Both the position numbers and the translations under genes were made by a program. A stretch of DNA of 64,000 nucleotides from Amaranthus tricolor (taxonomy: Eukaryota > Streptophyta > Magnoliopsida > Caryophyllales > Amaranthaceae), in contig NC_080056.1 in NCBI RefSeq assembly GCF_026212465.1, forward strand, positions 16,713,874 through 16,777,873. The letters run 5' to 3'. The notes under the pieces were generated by a model. That model had not been told where the DNA came from, did no database searches, and was given only the letters and a program-made list of their open reading frames with translations. Every line of letters begins with the position of its first letter. Within the stretch, counting starts at the first letter, position 1. Of this stretch, positions 21,291 to 36,478 are shown in pieces.

Positions 21291-24200
21291 ATGATTTTTA
21301 CCAATTCATATCATCATAGCGGGTAGCCCATTCTATAGCTTACAAATTGGTGGAAAAATTTGAGTGTGTAAGAAAGTATGCAGGGAGGCTGAGATTTGGA
21401 TCATGAGATGAGTTGATCAAAGAGGTGTATGAAGAGTGCCTTGAACAAGGTAAGAGGTGCCTTGAATAAGGTAAGAAGGTGCACACTATATATGTCTTGA
21501 ACGAAGCATAAAAGGGTTGAAAGTTTCCTTGAATGAGGCACCTTGCAAACAACAGTTAATGAATGCAACCAGCAAATGCTCGTTCGAACACCTTGGTGCA
21601 CGGTTATTTTGACTTTTATGTTTTGCATGATACTTTGGGGACAAGTAGTCTATTTGTCCTAGGGTTGACTCCTTTGATTTAAGGGCCTATATAAGGGACT
21701 TAATCATCATAAGAAATAGATTCTGAAGGTTAATATACAGTGAGAGTAACTAGGTTAAGAGAGTCAAAAGCGTTATTTTCTTGTTTTAAAGTGTGTTTTC
21801 ATTGTTGGTAGAAATTTTGAGCATGAGCGGTTGTCCTCAAGGCTTTGGTCAAAGATGTATTGTTAATCCATTAATGGCATACAACTTTGTTTAGAAGGAG
21901 GTATATATTTAAGGCACCTCACTTCTTTTTTTTTTGTTCTTGATCTTTACCATTGTAAGATTCTTAACACTATTATTTCACTTTAATCAAACAATATAAG
22001 GACGGCCATATGAAAAGATAAAAAATCAGCACGATAGATTATCACATAGATGTTTATCTTTCATGCCATTAAGATGCATTTATCTTGGAAAGAAATATAT
22101 AATGTAGCATCATGTTGTAATGCAATCAGATTGTCGTGCATGTCATATACTCCTCTTAACCCAAGATATTTTGTGGACCATTCAGATTGAGGTGCATCTC
22201 ATATTATTTGTTTAATTTTGAAATTTAATTCTCACTCTATTTCTATTCAAAAAGCTACACAATTCAAAAAGAGGTGCATCTCATATTATTTGATTAGTTT
22301 TGAAATATAATATCCGCTCTATTCCTTTTAATTTGCTACACTAATTTAAAAAGCTTTCAATTTAATTTTTATAATGTAGCTTATTCAATGGGACAAAATA
22401 TTTAACTCTTTTGAATCATATTAGTGATATCTTAAGTGATGTTATTTTACCAATAGTCATATTCTTCTTTATTTAAGACTGTCATATATAAATGTTGAAA
22501 TCAGAAGCTAATTAATTTGGGCAGCAAGTTTACAAGATTCCAGTTTAGATTAAGTGAATGATAAAGAGCTAAAAATTATTAGTGTAATAATTAAGAGATC
22601 TTATCATATACTAGTATTTTGATATTTTCTTTTCTTAAATCATCAAGGTTTATAAGATAATATTGGCACAGAATCCCTAAAATTTACGAGACAACCCTGA
22701 TTCGGTGGAGGATTATGAGCATTGATTGAAAGAAACTCAATAACCCTCGACTTTTGAAGCCAAGAGAAAATTATCCTTATAAGACTATGCATCGTGTTCT
22801 GTATTACACGATAAGAGACATAAAAGATCTAAACTCCAAACTCTTGAGGTAGATATAAAGTGTCAAATTAATGATAATTTTTTTGTCCGTAAAAGATTAA
22901 TACTTCTATAATATTAAAATTATAATAGATAATAATAAAATTCACCATCTAAATATTTAAAAGTTAAAAAGGATATCTTCATATATTGTGCATAATCAGA
23001 ACCCATTAAAAAGGTTGTTAATGATATTTATATTAAAATTGAAGTAATTTAATGTTGTATAGAATTTGAATTTTCTTTATCTCTTGTGAACCAAACATTC
23101 TCCAAGCTTGTGAATTATTGAGAGTAAAAAGTCAAAGTTAAGCTACTTTTATATCCAAACAATATATTTAGTAGGTTGAGTTCAATGGTGTGCACATGTG
23201 GAAGGAATCCCAAGTTTCTGTTTTTGTGGTTCTGATTTTTTAGTACAAGAACTTGGTAAGCTGGCCCTACACTATTCAGGCAGGGCCTAGGAACATTGTG
23301 GTCTACCACGCTCTTGATGGAATGAGATTAGATAATTTAAAATTCATTTAATAAGTACTTAAAGTGATCAAAACAGATCTGATGATTTAATATTTATCTG
23401 ACAATATAATCAAACTCGCTTAACCTAACATCAAATTTGGATTAATAATTATGTATGTTACATGAACATAAGATTCGATTTTGATCCATCTCGAAACATT
23501 TAATTCGAAATTAATTTGATAATTCGAATATCTTTTGATATTAGTATTTAATGGATTATCATTGGATACCATACCCTACAGATTTCTTGGTGTAGATGTA
23601 GACCATGTTTAATGAACTTGTTATAATAATATACTAGATCCATTTGGTAAATTTGTTACATTTTTTTTTTCTCCTTTACTTGTATTTATAAATTCAGTCT
23701 TTTTGTGTACATTTATAAATTATGCATAATTTTTTATCTATTTATTTTTGTGATATAGTTTCAATTGTAACGAATAATTTTGTTTATTAAAATATTCAAA
23801 AACAAAAATCTTCCTAAATTCATAGGGTCATTGATTATTATGAAATTAATTACATAAGTAAGTTTATGGACAACTTAGTAGCTCTAAGTCCTAAATATTA
23901 ATCATCGGAATTGGACAAATCTAATTTCGTTCAAGTTTTTCAACTTGTATTACATAATCAACATTCAACACTATGATGTTATTGGTGATGATGATGTATG
24001 AATATGTTACCACTTTGTCAACAAAATTGAGTAAGCAATCTTAATGTTTGATGTGACTAAAAAGCATTGGCAATGGTTTACATATGAAGTGATACAAATT
24101 AAATAAATGTGTAATTAAAACAAATGACTGATTATTGTGGAATACGTAATCAAATAAGAGTCACCTTATTTAATGGGTAGGATCCACAATTTAAACAAAT

Positions 24201-24657
24201 AATACTGTTTTTTTTTTCCAATTTACTTTTTGTATGCATTATTTAGCAAATTTTAAGTCTTTTATATCTCTAAGTACGCATTATAGAAATTTATAAAAAT
24301 CATATATTAAAAACTTTACATCGAAACAAATTTAATAAGATCTCACATTAATATCTTTTATTTTCAATATATATTTCAAAAATCTAATTTAAATTTCTGT
24401 CTTTTAAAGTGGACAAACGAAAAAAAACGAAGAGAGTAATAAGTTTAACTGCTTAGGACAAATGAATAAAAACCATAATGTTGCAAATTGGTGACATAAA
24501 TAGGAGAATGATAGTATTAAAATTAAGTTATTGAAAAATGAGGTAGCAAATAAGAAAAAAAGAGAAATTCAAATGGTGCTACACGGTTGCTCATGCTTTA
24601 AGTTTTAAATTATAGTATTGGTTTATTCTTAAACATGAAGTAGTAGTGTAATGTTCC
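21291..24657. other. Noncoding AT-rich region
   Basis: No gene recognised. Around 21340-21930 there is a less AT-rich part with degenerate repeats (GTGCCTTGAACAAGGTAAG and GTGCCTTGAATAAGGTAAG) and TATA-like CTATATAAGGG (about 21690), possibly an LTR remnant. The rest is low-complexity. Confidence 0.45.
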
Positions 24658-27401
24658 TGTAATGGACGGAATTTTAAAAATTTTCATATTTAACTCTCTT
24701 CATAATTTTTTTTAGCATAATTATTAATTATTCGGATAAAAAAGACATTTAAGAATCATATTAAAAAAGTTACAAACTCGATCAAAGAACAATGTTAAGT
24801 AATAGAAAATATTTTAACGGAAATTTGTATGAAGATAATAATTGAGCTATAACAGACCCTTTTTCTTAATCTTAAATATTTTGACAGATTTAATCATCGT
24901 TTCGTTTCGTTATTACTAATTCGATTCTGAATTTTATACCAATTTTTTTTTCTTTTTTTCTTTTTTTTCTTCTTAAGTTCTTGATTTATTTTAATATTTA
25001 ATTTCTCTTACAATAGAATTTTAGACTTAAATTATAAGTTTTATTTTAATTTAATTATATTTGGTAATTTAAAATTTTTATTTCCATTCTCTCGATTTAA
25101 TAATTATATTGTATTTTAAATATTAAATCTAGCAAAATTCACTATACTGAAGTAATCTAGAGTTTTTTCAATTCTATTTATTAATTAAGTATAAAGAAAT
25201 AAATAAATAAATAAATAAATAAATAAGAGAGAAAAGGAAAATATCCTACAATCTTTTGAGTTCGCAGATATTAGAGAAAAGGTGGCATGCTATTATTTAT
25301 TTTTATTTTTTTAATTATTTGCCTTATCTCTTAATTACTTACACATGAAGATAAAATAAAAAAATAATTTAAATACTCTATATATTAACCGTGGAAAGGA
25401 AAGAAAAGAAAGGAGGAAAAGTCAAAATTTTATCTTATAATTTCACAAAAAGGGGTAATTCCTTAATAATTTCTAAAAAAATCCTAGAAAAATTCCTAAA
25501 AATCCTCGAAAATTTCCAAATAATAGCATCTAGTATTAATTATAGCAATTCAAGGGGAGGAAGCTAATTTTGTGGCTAAATTTTCTACAAATATGGAAAC
25601 CGATTAATAGTGAAATTATTAAGGTATAAATTCTTACATATATTTATTTACATAAAATCATGCCCATAAATTTTATATGTGTTTATAATATATAAATTAA
25701 ATTTTTTGTAAATTTTGGTGATTTAATTCATTGTAAATTAATTAAATTGATTTACTCATTTTAATTTTCTATAATCGCATAATTTAAAATAATTTTAATT
25801 AAAATAGTAAATATTATAATTTATAAACGAAAATTTTTCTATACATATACATATATATGGCATATAGTTGGTATATTAATTTCGTGCATTATAGTTGATT
25901 ATAAATATTGTTATTAATTTTTGATAAAAAAACGCATAAAATAAGAAAATTTGTAATTTGGGTTAAAAATATATAATTCTAGAAAAATAATTCATTTTAC
26001 AGCTATTTTCACATTTAATTTTTCATTTAAATAATTTTTGTGAAATTTTATGATAGTAAATTTTAAGGAAATAAATTAATAATCTAAATTGTTATAATAG
26101 GCAAAAAGAAAAAAGGTGAAAAAAATAATAATAAAATAACTAAAATTATTTTATTTTATTGGATAAAAATATAAACCAACTAATTTAATAATAAGTTAAT
26201 TTTAAAAATATTTTGTTTGGATTTTAATCTTAAGAAAATTAATTATTCATGTACTAAATCTAAAACTAAACTATTAAGAAATTAATTAAAAACAATAAAA
26301 TTTTATTTTCTAAAAAATTGGATAAATGGGCTAGGATCTATAATAAACTCAATATGTCCTTTTTAAGATGTTTTTAGTATTTATTTATGATGGAACTATT
26401 TATTTTATCATTTATAATAAATAGACATTTAAGAAATTGATTATTAAGAAATTAATAAAGCTAATTGAAAATTAATCTATGAATAAATGTTAAAGACCCA
26501 TTTAAGTTTTAATTTCGTCTTATAATAAATGATTATTTATATTTAAATTGTTATAAATTTATTTCTATTATATGTTATTGTAATGTTGTATTTATATTAA
26601 ACAGTAAAATAATAATAAAAAGACTTCATAGTAAGGAAATGCCTAACCATACTTCCGGCTTGTAAAAAACGTGGGACGTGTTTTCCGGCACGTAAAATAC
26701 GGCTAACACAGTAAGGTTATTTAACCTAACTTGTGGCTCAAGGAACATTGTACTGAAGGAGTGACGACTCCCACTAAGTTCGGGGTTTTGGTTTACCTCA
26801 CCCTAATAGGCCTTTACATATATCAAACAAAGATCATATGTCTTGCATTCATTAAATAAGTAATCGAATTCCATGCCCTAACGCTCAAGCAGAAGTGTTA
26901 GTAAATCACGTCCTGGTACTCACACAGAAAGACCATAAGTTTTATATATATAATTAACATAAAAAATTGAATCCTCTATATTGTATAAATCATTTTGCAT
27001 ATTACTTATTGAAATCACATATTTGTATACTTGTATTATGCTGGCAAGTTTTTATACTCGGCTTATTAGATGACCGATTCCCATCGGGTGTTCCCTTATA
27101 ATGGGAGCAAATGCTGCAGGTGACTTTACATGAGATTATTAAGAAGCTATTGTATCGTCTATGTGATATTAGGATATAGTATGCATGTAATTTATATAAT
27201 GGGTATGTAATAACGATAATTGTGTACTAAAGCAAGATGTAATATGTAAAATTATATTTTAATGTTTTAAACTTCTGTTGTTTTTTTTTTTGAAAATACT
27301 GTTTTTTTTGCAATAATAACGGCTCAATAGACTTCCGCTTTAGCATTACTTACTATTATATTATATTATACCTATATTTAAAAAAAGAACAGTCCGTTAC
27401 A
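24658..27401. mobile_element. Candidate solo LTR, chromovirus-like
   Basis: It begins TGTAATGGACGGAATTTTAA, close to the TGTAAC..CCGGAATTTT start of plant chromovirus (Tekay/Del-type) LTRs. The segment ends GTCCGTTACA, the inverted counterpart of the start. The interior is AT-rich with one better-conserved GC-richer block (about 26630-27125, ACTTCCGGCTTG, GGGTGTTCCCTT). The size, about 2.7 kb, fits long chromovirus LTRs. No 5-bp target duplication is evident (GTTCC left, CAGCA right) and no internal domain is present. The assignment rests on the termini alone. Confidence 0.5.
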
Positions 27402-28571
27402 CAGCATGCTTATCTTTTTAGCAAAAAATTACTCACGTCCTGCTATGTTGTTGAAAATATATTGAGACTAAAGTATTATATGTTTGAATGATGAAAATGA
27501 CTAAATAAGTAATGAATATGGCGCAGAGTTAAAACCTTTTTATATTAACAGTAATATAATCAATGCTAACAATCAGCAATGAAAACTTTAGAGTAAATGA
27601 TATTTGAGCAAATTTAGTTGTTGAAATAAAAGTCCTTTTATAAAATAGATGCAAAAAAGAATACAACATTTACACTCTAGAGTAAATGATAATTAAGCAA
27701 ATAAGAAATCAACATTTAGTTAAGGAATAAAATTTAAAGTGACGCATGTCAAATAATTAGGGATTTCTCAACTCTCATTCTAAACAAGTGTCAAAGTGGT
27801 TTTTGAATCAGTATATTACTAAGATTATGATATACTAGTATAAAAACCTGTGTAATGCACATATATTTAAATATTTACATATAAAAAAAGCATTAGCTTT
27901 AGTTTTTTATTAAATTTTTAGGATAAAAATTCAAGAGTAATTCATAACTAACTAACATACAATAAAGTTTTAAATATATACCTAAAATAATAAAGATACA
28001 TAATGTTGTAATTATACCACTTTCGAAAACTTTACTAAAACAACTTGGTATAGGGACTTAATTGTCACAAGTAATCTTTAATATGGTAATAATTATGTTT
28101 GTTTATATTTATATAGATTTTAAGTTCTAGTTATATAGTTAATGCCACATAAGCACAACACCTATAATATTTTACCATTTAGCAAGAGTGTTATAAATAT
28201 GACATTTGTCACTTAGTAACTCTTTTATATAATTGTATGATCTGCTACTTAAGCAGGCCTAGTCCTAGGGGTAGGCAATGGGCCCACTGCCCAGGACTTA
28301 GTATCTAAAGAGGCCCACAATTGAACATTAGGATCTTACAAAACAATGTAAGAGAAGTATGCTATTGAGAATGTAAGATTAGTATATGGGTATAATTATT
28401 GTAAGTAAGATTATGAAATATCGACAATATGTGGAGATCATTTTATTAACATGGATATTATAAGTAGGTTTTTGATTGATTTGATTGTTGAAAGAACAAT
28501 GTAAGAGAAGTATGCTAAATGTTCAACATCGAAGTCAAATTCAAAGATGGCCATTTACAAGGTGCTTGTAG
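27402..28571. other. Noncoding AT-rich region
   Basis: No gene seen. A GC-richer patch with GGGCCCACTGCCCAGG (about 28280) looks like a small transposon end, but I found no partner end. Confidence 0.4.
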
Positions 28572-28700
28572 GAATTGGAGGAGTCTATTCCCTTAATATT
28601 GCCCTCAAAAAAAATAATTCCCACTTTAGGTATCATGAGAAAATATTTCCCACAATACCGTCCACGTAGGATGGGTTTTAATTAAATTTTTTTTTAATAT

Positions 28701-28830
28701 AACCGCCACATGAGATGGCGGTTTTGTTTAGAAGTCCTAAATAAACCGCTAGATGAAATGGCGGTTTAGACCAATTTCACGTTGAAAAAAAAAATTATAG
28801 TGAGCAAACCGCCACTTGAAGTGGCGGTTT
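28701..28830. repeat. MULE-1 left palindromic subterminal repeats
   Basis: Three copies of a palindrome AACCGCCACNTGANRTGGCGGTT (28701-28723, 28743-28767, 28806-28830), each able to fold on itself. Four related copies lie near the right end. Confidence 0.9.
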
Positions 28831-29442
28831 TATACGTGTACAAAACGGCAGTATCTGTTCTTTTTCTTCACTCATTTCATTTGCTTCCTTCCCTTCGCTG
28901 CTGCCAGTTATCTAAAAAAAAATTCTTCAATTCTCATTTACTTCATATTCACAATTCCTCTCATTTAACTAAATTAATCAACTACATTCTCATCTTCTCC
29001 TTCTTTACTTGTTCATATTCATCATCATTTAAGGTAATAACATAAACCCTAACTTATTTCAATTTGCAAATTGAATATTTTGTTCATTATTGTTTTCAAT
29101 TGAAGTTATAAATACATTGATTGTTTATTACATTCTCTTATTTTCATGATTTAAGCTTACATTTTACACATTTATAGTTGAATTTTAGGATTTGGTTTGT
29201 ATGCTTATAAAGTGTTTGATGAAATGTTTCAATGAAAGTTTATTACTTTGTAGGGTTAGTTTAATGGTTTTAGTATATATTCATGGTATTTTTAGCTTTT
29301 ATATTTTTAATGAACTTTCTAATAAGTGTTCTAATACCTTAATATCACAAATTCTTGTATTCAAATTTACACTTCCCTTACTCACATTCAACAATTAAGT
29401 GTATGTGAAATCAAATGAAAAATATGTTTGTACTTGCAGAAT

Positions 29443-31971
29443 ATGGATCATTATCCCGTTAGAGTGTATTGGGGTGGGGAAGTAAGTTATACTGGATCCG
29501 ATGTTGGGTATAATGGAGGATTAAATACAGTGATGTTTATCCATCGTCAAAATACGACTTTTGAGGTGTTTGTTAGCAAAGTCTATGATGTAATTGGTTG
29601 TGATCGCAACTCTTATATGTTAAAAATAGAGATGAAATACCCGGTGACTGGGAAAAATGTGTTAGTCCCGATTAAGAATGAAAGCATAAGTGCTCTTGCT
29701 TATGCGGCATCACAAGCCCCTGGAACGGCAATGGAGGTTTATGTTGAATTGGTTGCAAATTTGGATAATGCGAGGAAAGTCATGACTAGCATGGAACTTC
29801 CAGAATCAGGTCCTAGTGTACGCCATGATACATTCACAGAAATGTTAAGTAACCCAAATTACGTTAGTGAGCACTTGGATGAGTTTACCTCTCCAACTCA
29901 TTCACGTGGCATTGGTGGTGGTGTAATGAACACCTTTTCCACGAGTAACATGGGTAGGCTTAATGCGAACGAGGTTGACTCTTTAGATCAGGAGGATGAG
30001 CATATTGATTCTGATTCAGAAGAGGATGATGAAAGAAAAGAACCTCTAGATGCAGCGATTAGAGATGGTGCTCCATCTCAAGATTGGCTTAGAATTGATG
30101 AGGTTGATCAAAGAGTGATTGATGCATGGATGACCTGGAACGATGACAACTCCATGAATGAAAATGGAGACTTTAGGATAGGGCAAGAGTTTAGCTCCTT
30201 AGACCACCTTAAAAAGAATGTTAAAGCATGGGCGATATCTAACAATAGAAACTTCCGTGTAATTGAGTCGGAGCCTTCAAAGTACGTTATCCAATGCACT
30301 AATGCGGAGGATATAGGTTGTGAATGGAGGATGCGAGCTGTTATGACCGTAACGGGTTCATTTAAGATTGTGCGATACAAGGGTCATAATCAAGATTGCT
30401 CAGTACATTACAGTGATGACCATCCCCTTCTTACTTCTGAATTTGTTGCTGATCTTATCGTGGATATGATCAGAGTTGATCCAGCGTTTAAAGTGAAGTC
30501 AATCGTTAATTTTGTAAAAACCAAGTACGGATTTGTTATAACATATAAGAGAGCTTGGTTGGCAAAAAATAAGGCTGTAACAAAAGTATTTGGGGATTGG
30601 GATAAGTCCTTTGAGGAGCTTCCAAGGTACATGCAGGCGCTAATGCAATCTAATCCAGGAACAGTGGTTTAATGGGAAGTCCAACCGACAATGGATCCTA
30701 CGAAAGTGATGTTTCAACGAATTTTCTGGGCTTTCGGACCATCCATTAAGGGTTTTCCCCACTGTCGTCCCCTTAATTCTATAGATGGTACACATTTGTA
30801 CGGAAAGTACAGAGGCACACTTATGATTGCTATGTCGATAGATGCAAATTCTCAATTGTTCCCACTTGCCTTTGCCGTTGTCGAAGGAGAGAGCAACGAC
30901 ACATGGAGTTGGTTCTTGGATTGTTTAAGGCATTATGTTACTAAAAGGGACGGCTTATGTGTTATATCTGATCGTCACAAGGGAATTTTGCATGCAATGA
31001 ACAGAGTTGGAAAAGGTTGGGAAGAACCATATGCATTCCATCGATTTTGTAAACGTCATCTAGCTTCAAACGTGCATAAGAAGTTTAAAAACATAGCGGT
31101 TAAGAACTTATTTGGAAAAGCTTCTGAACTGACAAAGATTCGGAAGTATAATTTTTACATGAATCGCCTTAAAGAGCTTAATGAGGACGCGTACAAGTAC
31201 TTAGTGGATGGTTCTATTCTTGAGCGCCAATGGACTTTGATTCATGACGGTGGGCATCGATATGGAGTGAGAACTAAAAACATGTCTGAAGCGTTCAACG
31301 GCGTTATGAAAGGGGCCAGGTCACTCCCAATCACTTCATTAATTAGGATGACATTCTTCCGGGTAAACGAATACTTTGCCACAAGGAGGGATTTAGGGAG
31401 AAACAGATTAGACAATGGACTTGTGTATGCGAAGAAACCAAGTGATACGATTGATAAGAATGCTGAAAAAGCACGCTTTCATGATGTTAGGATATATGAC
31501 ACAGTGCGTGGAATATTTGAGGTCACCACTGGTTGTGGCAATAGGATAGCAGGAAAAGGTGGAAAATCCTACATGGTTGACCTCACAGCAACATCATGCA
31601 CATGTCAGAAACCAACCATCTTCAAGTTACCGTGCTCACATGTTCTTGCAGTCTGTCGAGCTCGTAACATATCGTACGATGCTTTTGTGGACCCTTCATT
31701 TCGCACTACAAAATACGTATCGACATATAAGAAGTCTTTCATGCCCGTTGCAGACATGTTCACTTGCGATCTTTGGAATGGTCCTACAGTTGTTCCAGAT
31801 CCCTCAATGAAGCGTGGAAAGGGTCGTCCGCGGTCAACTCTTTTACGGAACGAAATGGATGCACCGTTGACGCGTCCTCGAAACACATGTAGCTTTTGTG
31901 GATTTTGTGGTCATAATAAGAAAACATGCTCTCGAAGGTTAAGAAAGTATGTTTTTTTTTTAATTTTGTAA
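29443..31971 (+). pseudogene. MULE-1 MURA-type transposase, one internal stop
   Basis: Start chosen at ATG 29443 (MDHYPVRVYWGGEV), just after a probable 5'-leader intron acceptor (CTTGCAG). The frame is 843 codons with one TAA at 30670-30672 (NPGTVV-stop-WEVQPT). CAA to TAA would explain it. Domains: N-terminal MuDR-type region, an acidic linker (DSDSEEDDERKE), a FAR1/MuDR DNA-binding region with GCEWRMRAVM, then the MULE DDE domain with SIDGTHLYGKYRGTL, FAVVEGESNDTWSWF and VISDRHKGI. A SWIM zinc finger (CTCQK..LPCSHVLAVC) and a C-terminal CxxC..H..C knuckle follow. A further exon may follow the GTATGT donor at 31949 and reach about 32184, with another stop in it. The gene is one substitution from a complete main frame and looks recently active. 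Confidence 0.88.
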
Positions 31972-32399
31972 TAACATGTTGAATCTGATAATATTTAAAT
32001 GATTTTTATAACACTTATGTATGTAACAGCGATCATGGCGATGCCCGGCCCAGTTGATCCATCACATATCAGCGTGCTAGTCAACGACGAGCTCCTGCTC
32101 TTAATGTCATTGCGGAGGTTGACGAGTTCACACCATCATCATCCACCGGTGCGCAAAACAAAAGGGGCCGGGGTTGTAGTTTAACAAACTTTGTATATTC
32201 TTATATGACTTCAACTTCTTGTATGAGTTTCCATAATTGTAATATATCTTTGTATTATTTTCATAATTATTTTTTTCAAAACAAGCCGATTCGTAATTGA
32301 TTATTATGGAATAGATGGTATTGAACTACTTTAATGCATGTTGCGTTCACTATTTTAAAATGAAAGAATAAAAAAATAAAATAAAAAATCAGGCCAAGC

Positions 32400-32531
32400 A
32401 AACCGCCACATGAAGTGGCGGTTTACTTGGACCAAACCGCCACTTGAGATGGCGGTTTGCCTTGACCAAACCGCCACTTCATGTGGCGTTTTTGTGCTTA
32501 AGGCAAACCGCCATCTCAAGTGGCGGTTTTG
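32400..32531. repeat. MULE-1 right palindromic subterminal repeats
   Basis: Four AACCGCCAC..GTGGCGGTT palindromes (starting about 32400, 32434, 32468, 32505), matching those at the left end. Confidence 0.9.
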
Positions 32532-32649
32532 TCTGAAAAAAAAATTATTTTCCACGTGGACGGTATTGTGAGAAATACATTCCCAAAAAATGCGAAGTGG
32601 AAATTAGTCTTTTTTTTAGCAATAATCTGGGAATAGACTCGAATTGGAG

Positions 32650-33259
32650 GTAATAATATGTAAAAGTTATTAATGAAAATAAGAAATAGATATTAACGTC
32701 TGTTTCTCAAAAAAGGTTACTCCTAAAAATATAGCATATGGATGATATAATCAAGACTTTCATATAATAAAGATGACAAAGAAACACAATTATATAATTC
32801 TTTTTCCATATTGGTTAATGGAATAAATAGTACTTCGTGACACTAAGTTTTGTAAATATAATGACCCGCTAGTCCTTTGTTGTAATTTTTATTATAATTT
32901 TATAATTTACACTTAGAAAACTTTAGTTAGAAATGGGTTTTTATTATTCACCTAGGGACTACCAAATCTCAAGAACGACACTATACTAAAGATCGCTATA
33001 TTCCTATAATTTGCTCATGGTTCGACACAACATGGCCATCAATTGATATAGTGAGCCATAAACATTTCATATTCAACATGGCCATAAACATTTCATTTTT
33101 AACCAAACTTGAAGTAAAAGTAAGAAAAGAACGATTTTGGCTCACGTCACAATGCACGTACTCATACTTTGTTACAAGCCACTATTTGGTGAAACAAAAC
33201 AATGGAATACATACTCTTGTGACAATTTTGTGCAAACGACATGTAGCCTATGTTTAGTT
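32650..33259. other. Noncoding
   Basis: No gene or repeat recognised in this AT-rich stretch. Confidence 0.5.
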
Positions 33260-34840
33260 TTTACCAATTAGAGGTGTTATTTAGGGTTATCAGGTCAATT
33301 TTGTGTTAGGTATTTTAATAATTGCAATTATTTACACTTATTTATATCATTTTATACTCCTTAATGATGGTCGTTGTTAGTAATTCCGTGCTTGTTTTGA
33401 AAATTTATGCTACATTATTCATTTTGGTTATTCATGTTGATTTTGAGTTGTTTTGATTGTTTTAAGCATAATTCTTATGATTTTAATGATGACGGAGTTT
33501 ACTAAAGCGATTTTAGCTCGGTGGAAGATGTTCTACAAAGGAAATGAGCAAAAGAGTAGAAGAGTGTTTATAATGCGAAAGTTTTGAGGTAAAATTTGAT
33601 ATGTGTCTACTCTTTTGGCCATAACTTTTGATAGGAAGATTACATAGATGCAAGGTTTACTACATTGGAAACTAGACTTCAAGAACTTTCCAACGGTATA
33701 TTATATCCCCAATTTCGATAATCGAGCAAGAAATGACGATCATTTGAAATTTTGTTGAAATTGTCAGCACAAAACGCTGACTTGTCCTGGATGTGAACAC
33801 CAACTAGGCTTTTTCTTCTTGATCCCGGGTAGCTTTTTTTTCAGTACTTTAATTTTGTATCATTTTATTTTATCTTTATTTTAATTAAATTTCTAGGGTT
33901 TATTTAGTGATGTAATAAGGGGGATTTAGGTTAAGCCTCCTTTGAGGAGCATAAGGGGGGAGATTGAAAACCTCTTCCTTCTTCCTCCTTCATCTTCCTC
34001 TCTATTGAACACCATCTTTAAGTCTTCTTGCCATTTTAATTTCTTGTCATTGATTTACTTTCTCATTATATTAGTTTAATATTTCTTTATCAAATTTGTA
34101 TTAGTTTAATCTTCCCTTGGCAAACTTTAATTGTTTTTCCTAGAAATTGTCATTTAATAAAAGTAGTATTGTTCTTCCTATTTTTATCTCTTGGATCTTT
34201 AATTTTTTGTCTCATAGTTTAATTGTTTTTTTTCCCTTGCAAATTTCATTCTTATTTTATCATGCTTAGTTTCATTCTAAGGTTTTTATTCATTGTTTTC
34301 ACTATGCATAGTGAGTAGATCTATTTTCTAGGGTTAGGGTTTGAACCTATAACTCAAGTATGATTTGATGATTAAAGTGACTATGAAATTAGGATTAAAG
34401 TGGTTAAATTGTGCTAATAATAACCCTAAATTAAACATGCTTCGTTGGACTAGTCAATAGAACTAGCACGTGAGATTAGAATTAACTTTGCTTTAAGGTA
34501 AATTTTAGTTAAATTCTTATTAATTCGTTCAATAAAACTAGAGTGTGAGAATTGAATTAATAGGGTATAAATCTAATAGTTAATCAACAAAGCGAAAGTT
34601 TGAGATTAACAAGATCATATTTAATCACATAATTAATCAGACATTTCATAGTTTCAATCCGCACGTTCTTATTGCATTCTTAGTTTATTACTCAAAAACC
34701 AATCAAACCTTTTTTTCTCTTCAAGCAATATAATTAGTAGGAATTAGCAAGTTTCTTGTCTTAACTTCCTTGTATTCGACCCGCATTTACACGTACACCG
34801 TGCGCTTGCGGTTAAAAAAAATTTGCACATCATATATATT
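33260..34840 (+). mobile_element. Probable LTR-retrotransposon fragment or solo LTR
   Basis: It contains GGCCATAACTTTTGATAGGAAG and GAAACTAGACTTCAAGAACTTTCCAACGG, a phrase I know from plant LTR elements. It ends with TTGTATTCGACCCGCATT and a GTGCGCTTGCGG segment near 34806, a common LTR 3' end. No coding domain. Limits are approximate and no target duplication was found. Confidence 0.4.
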
Positions 34841-36441
<1,601 letters not shown>

Positions 36442-36478
36442 TGGTCGATTCAAATATACAAAAGATAAACGTTAATGC

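Larger units (their letters stand above)
28581..32640 (+). mobile_element. Mutator-like element (MULE-1), near-intact
   Basis: Left end GAGTCTATTCCC and right end GGGAATAGACTC are inverted copies, and the inverted similarity extends inward for about 100 bp, including ACAATACCGTCCACGT on both sides. A perfect 9-bp target duplication GAATTGGAG flanks it (28572-28580 and 32641-32649), the hallmark of Mutator insertion. It carries a single plus-strand transposase gene and palindromic subterminal repeats. Confidence 0.95.

Noticed and set aside
28782..29398. Two plus ORFs upstream of the MULE-1 transposase
   Set aside because: Low-complexity Phe/Leu/Ser composition within the leader and first intron; no homology recognised.
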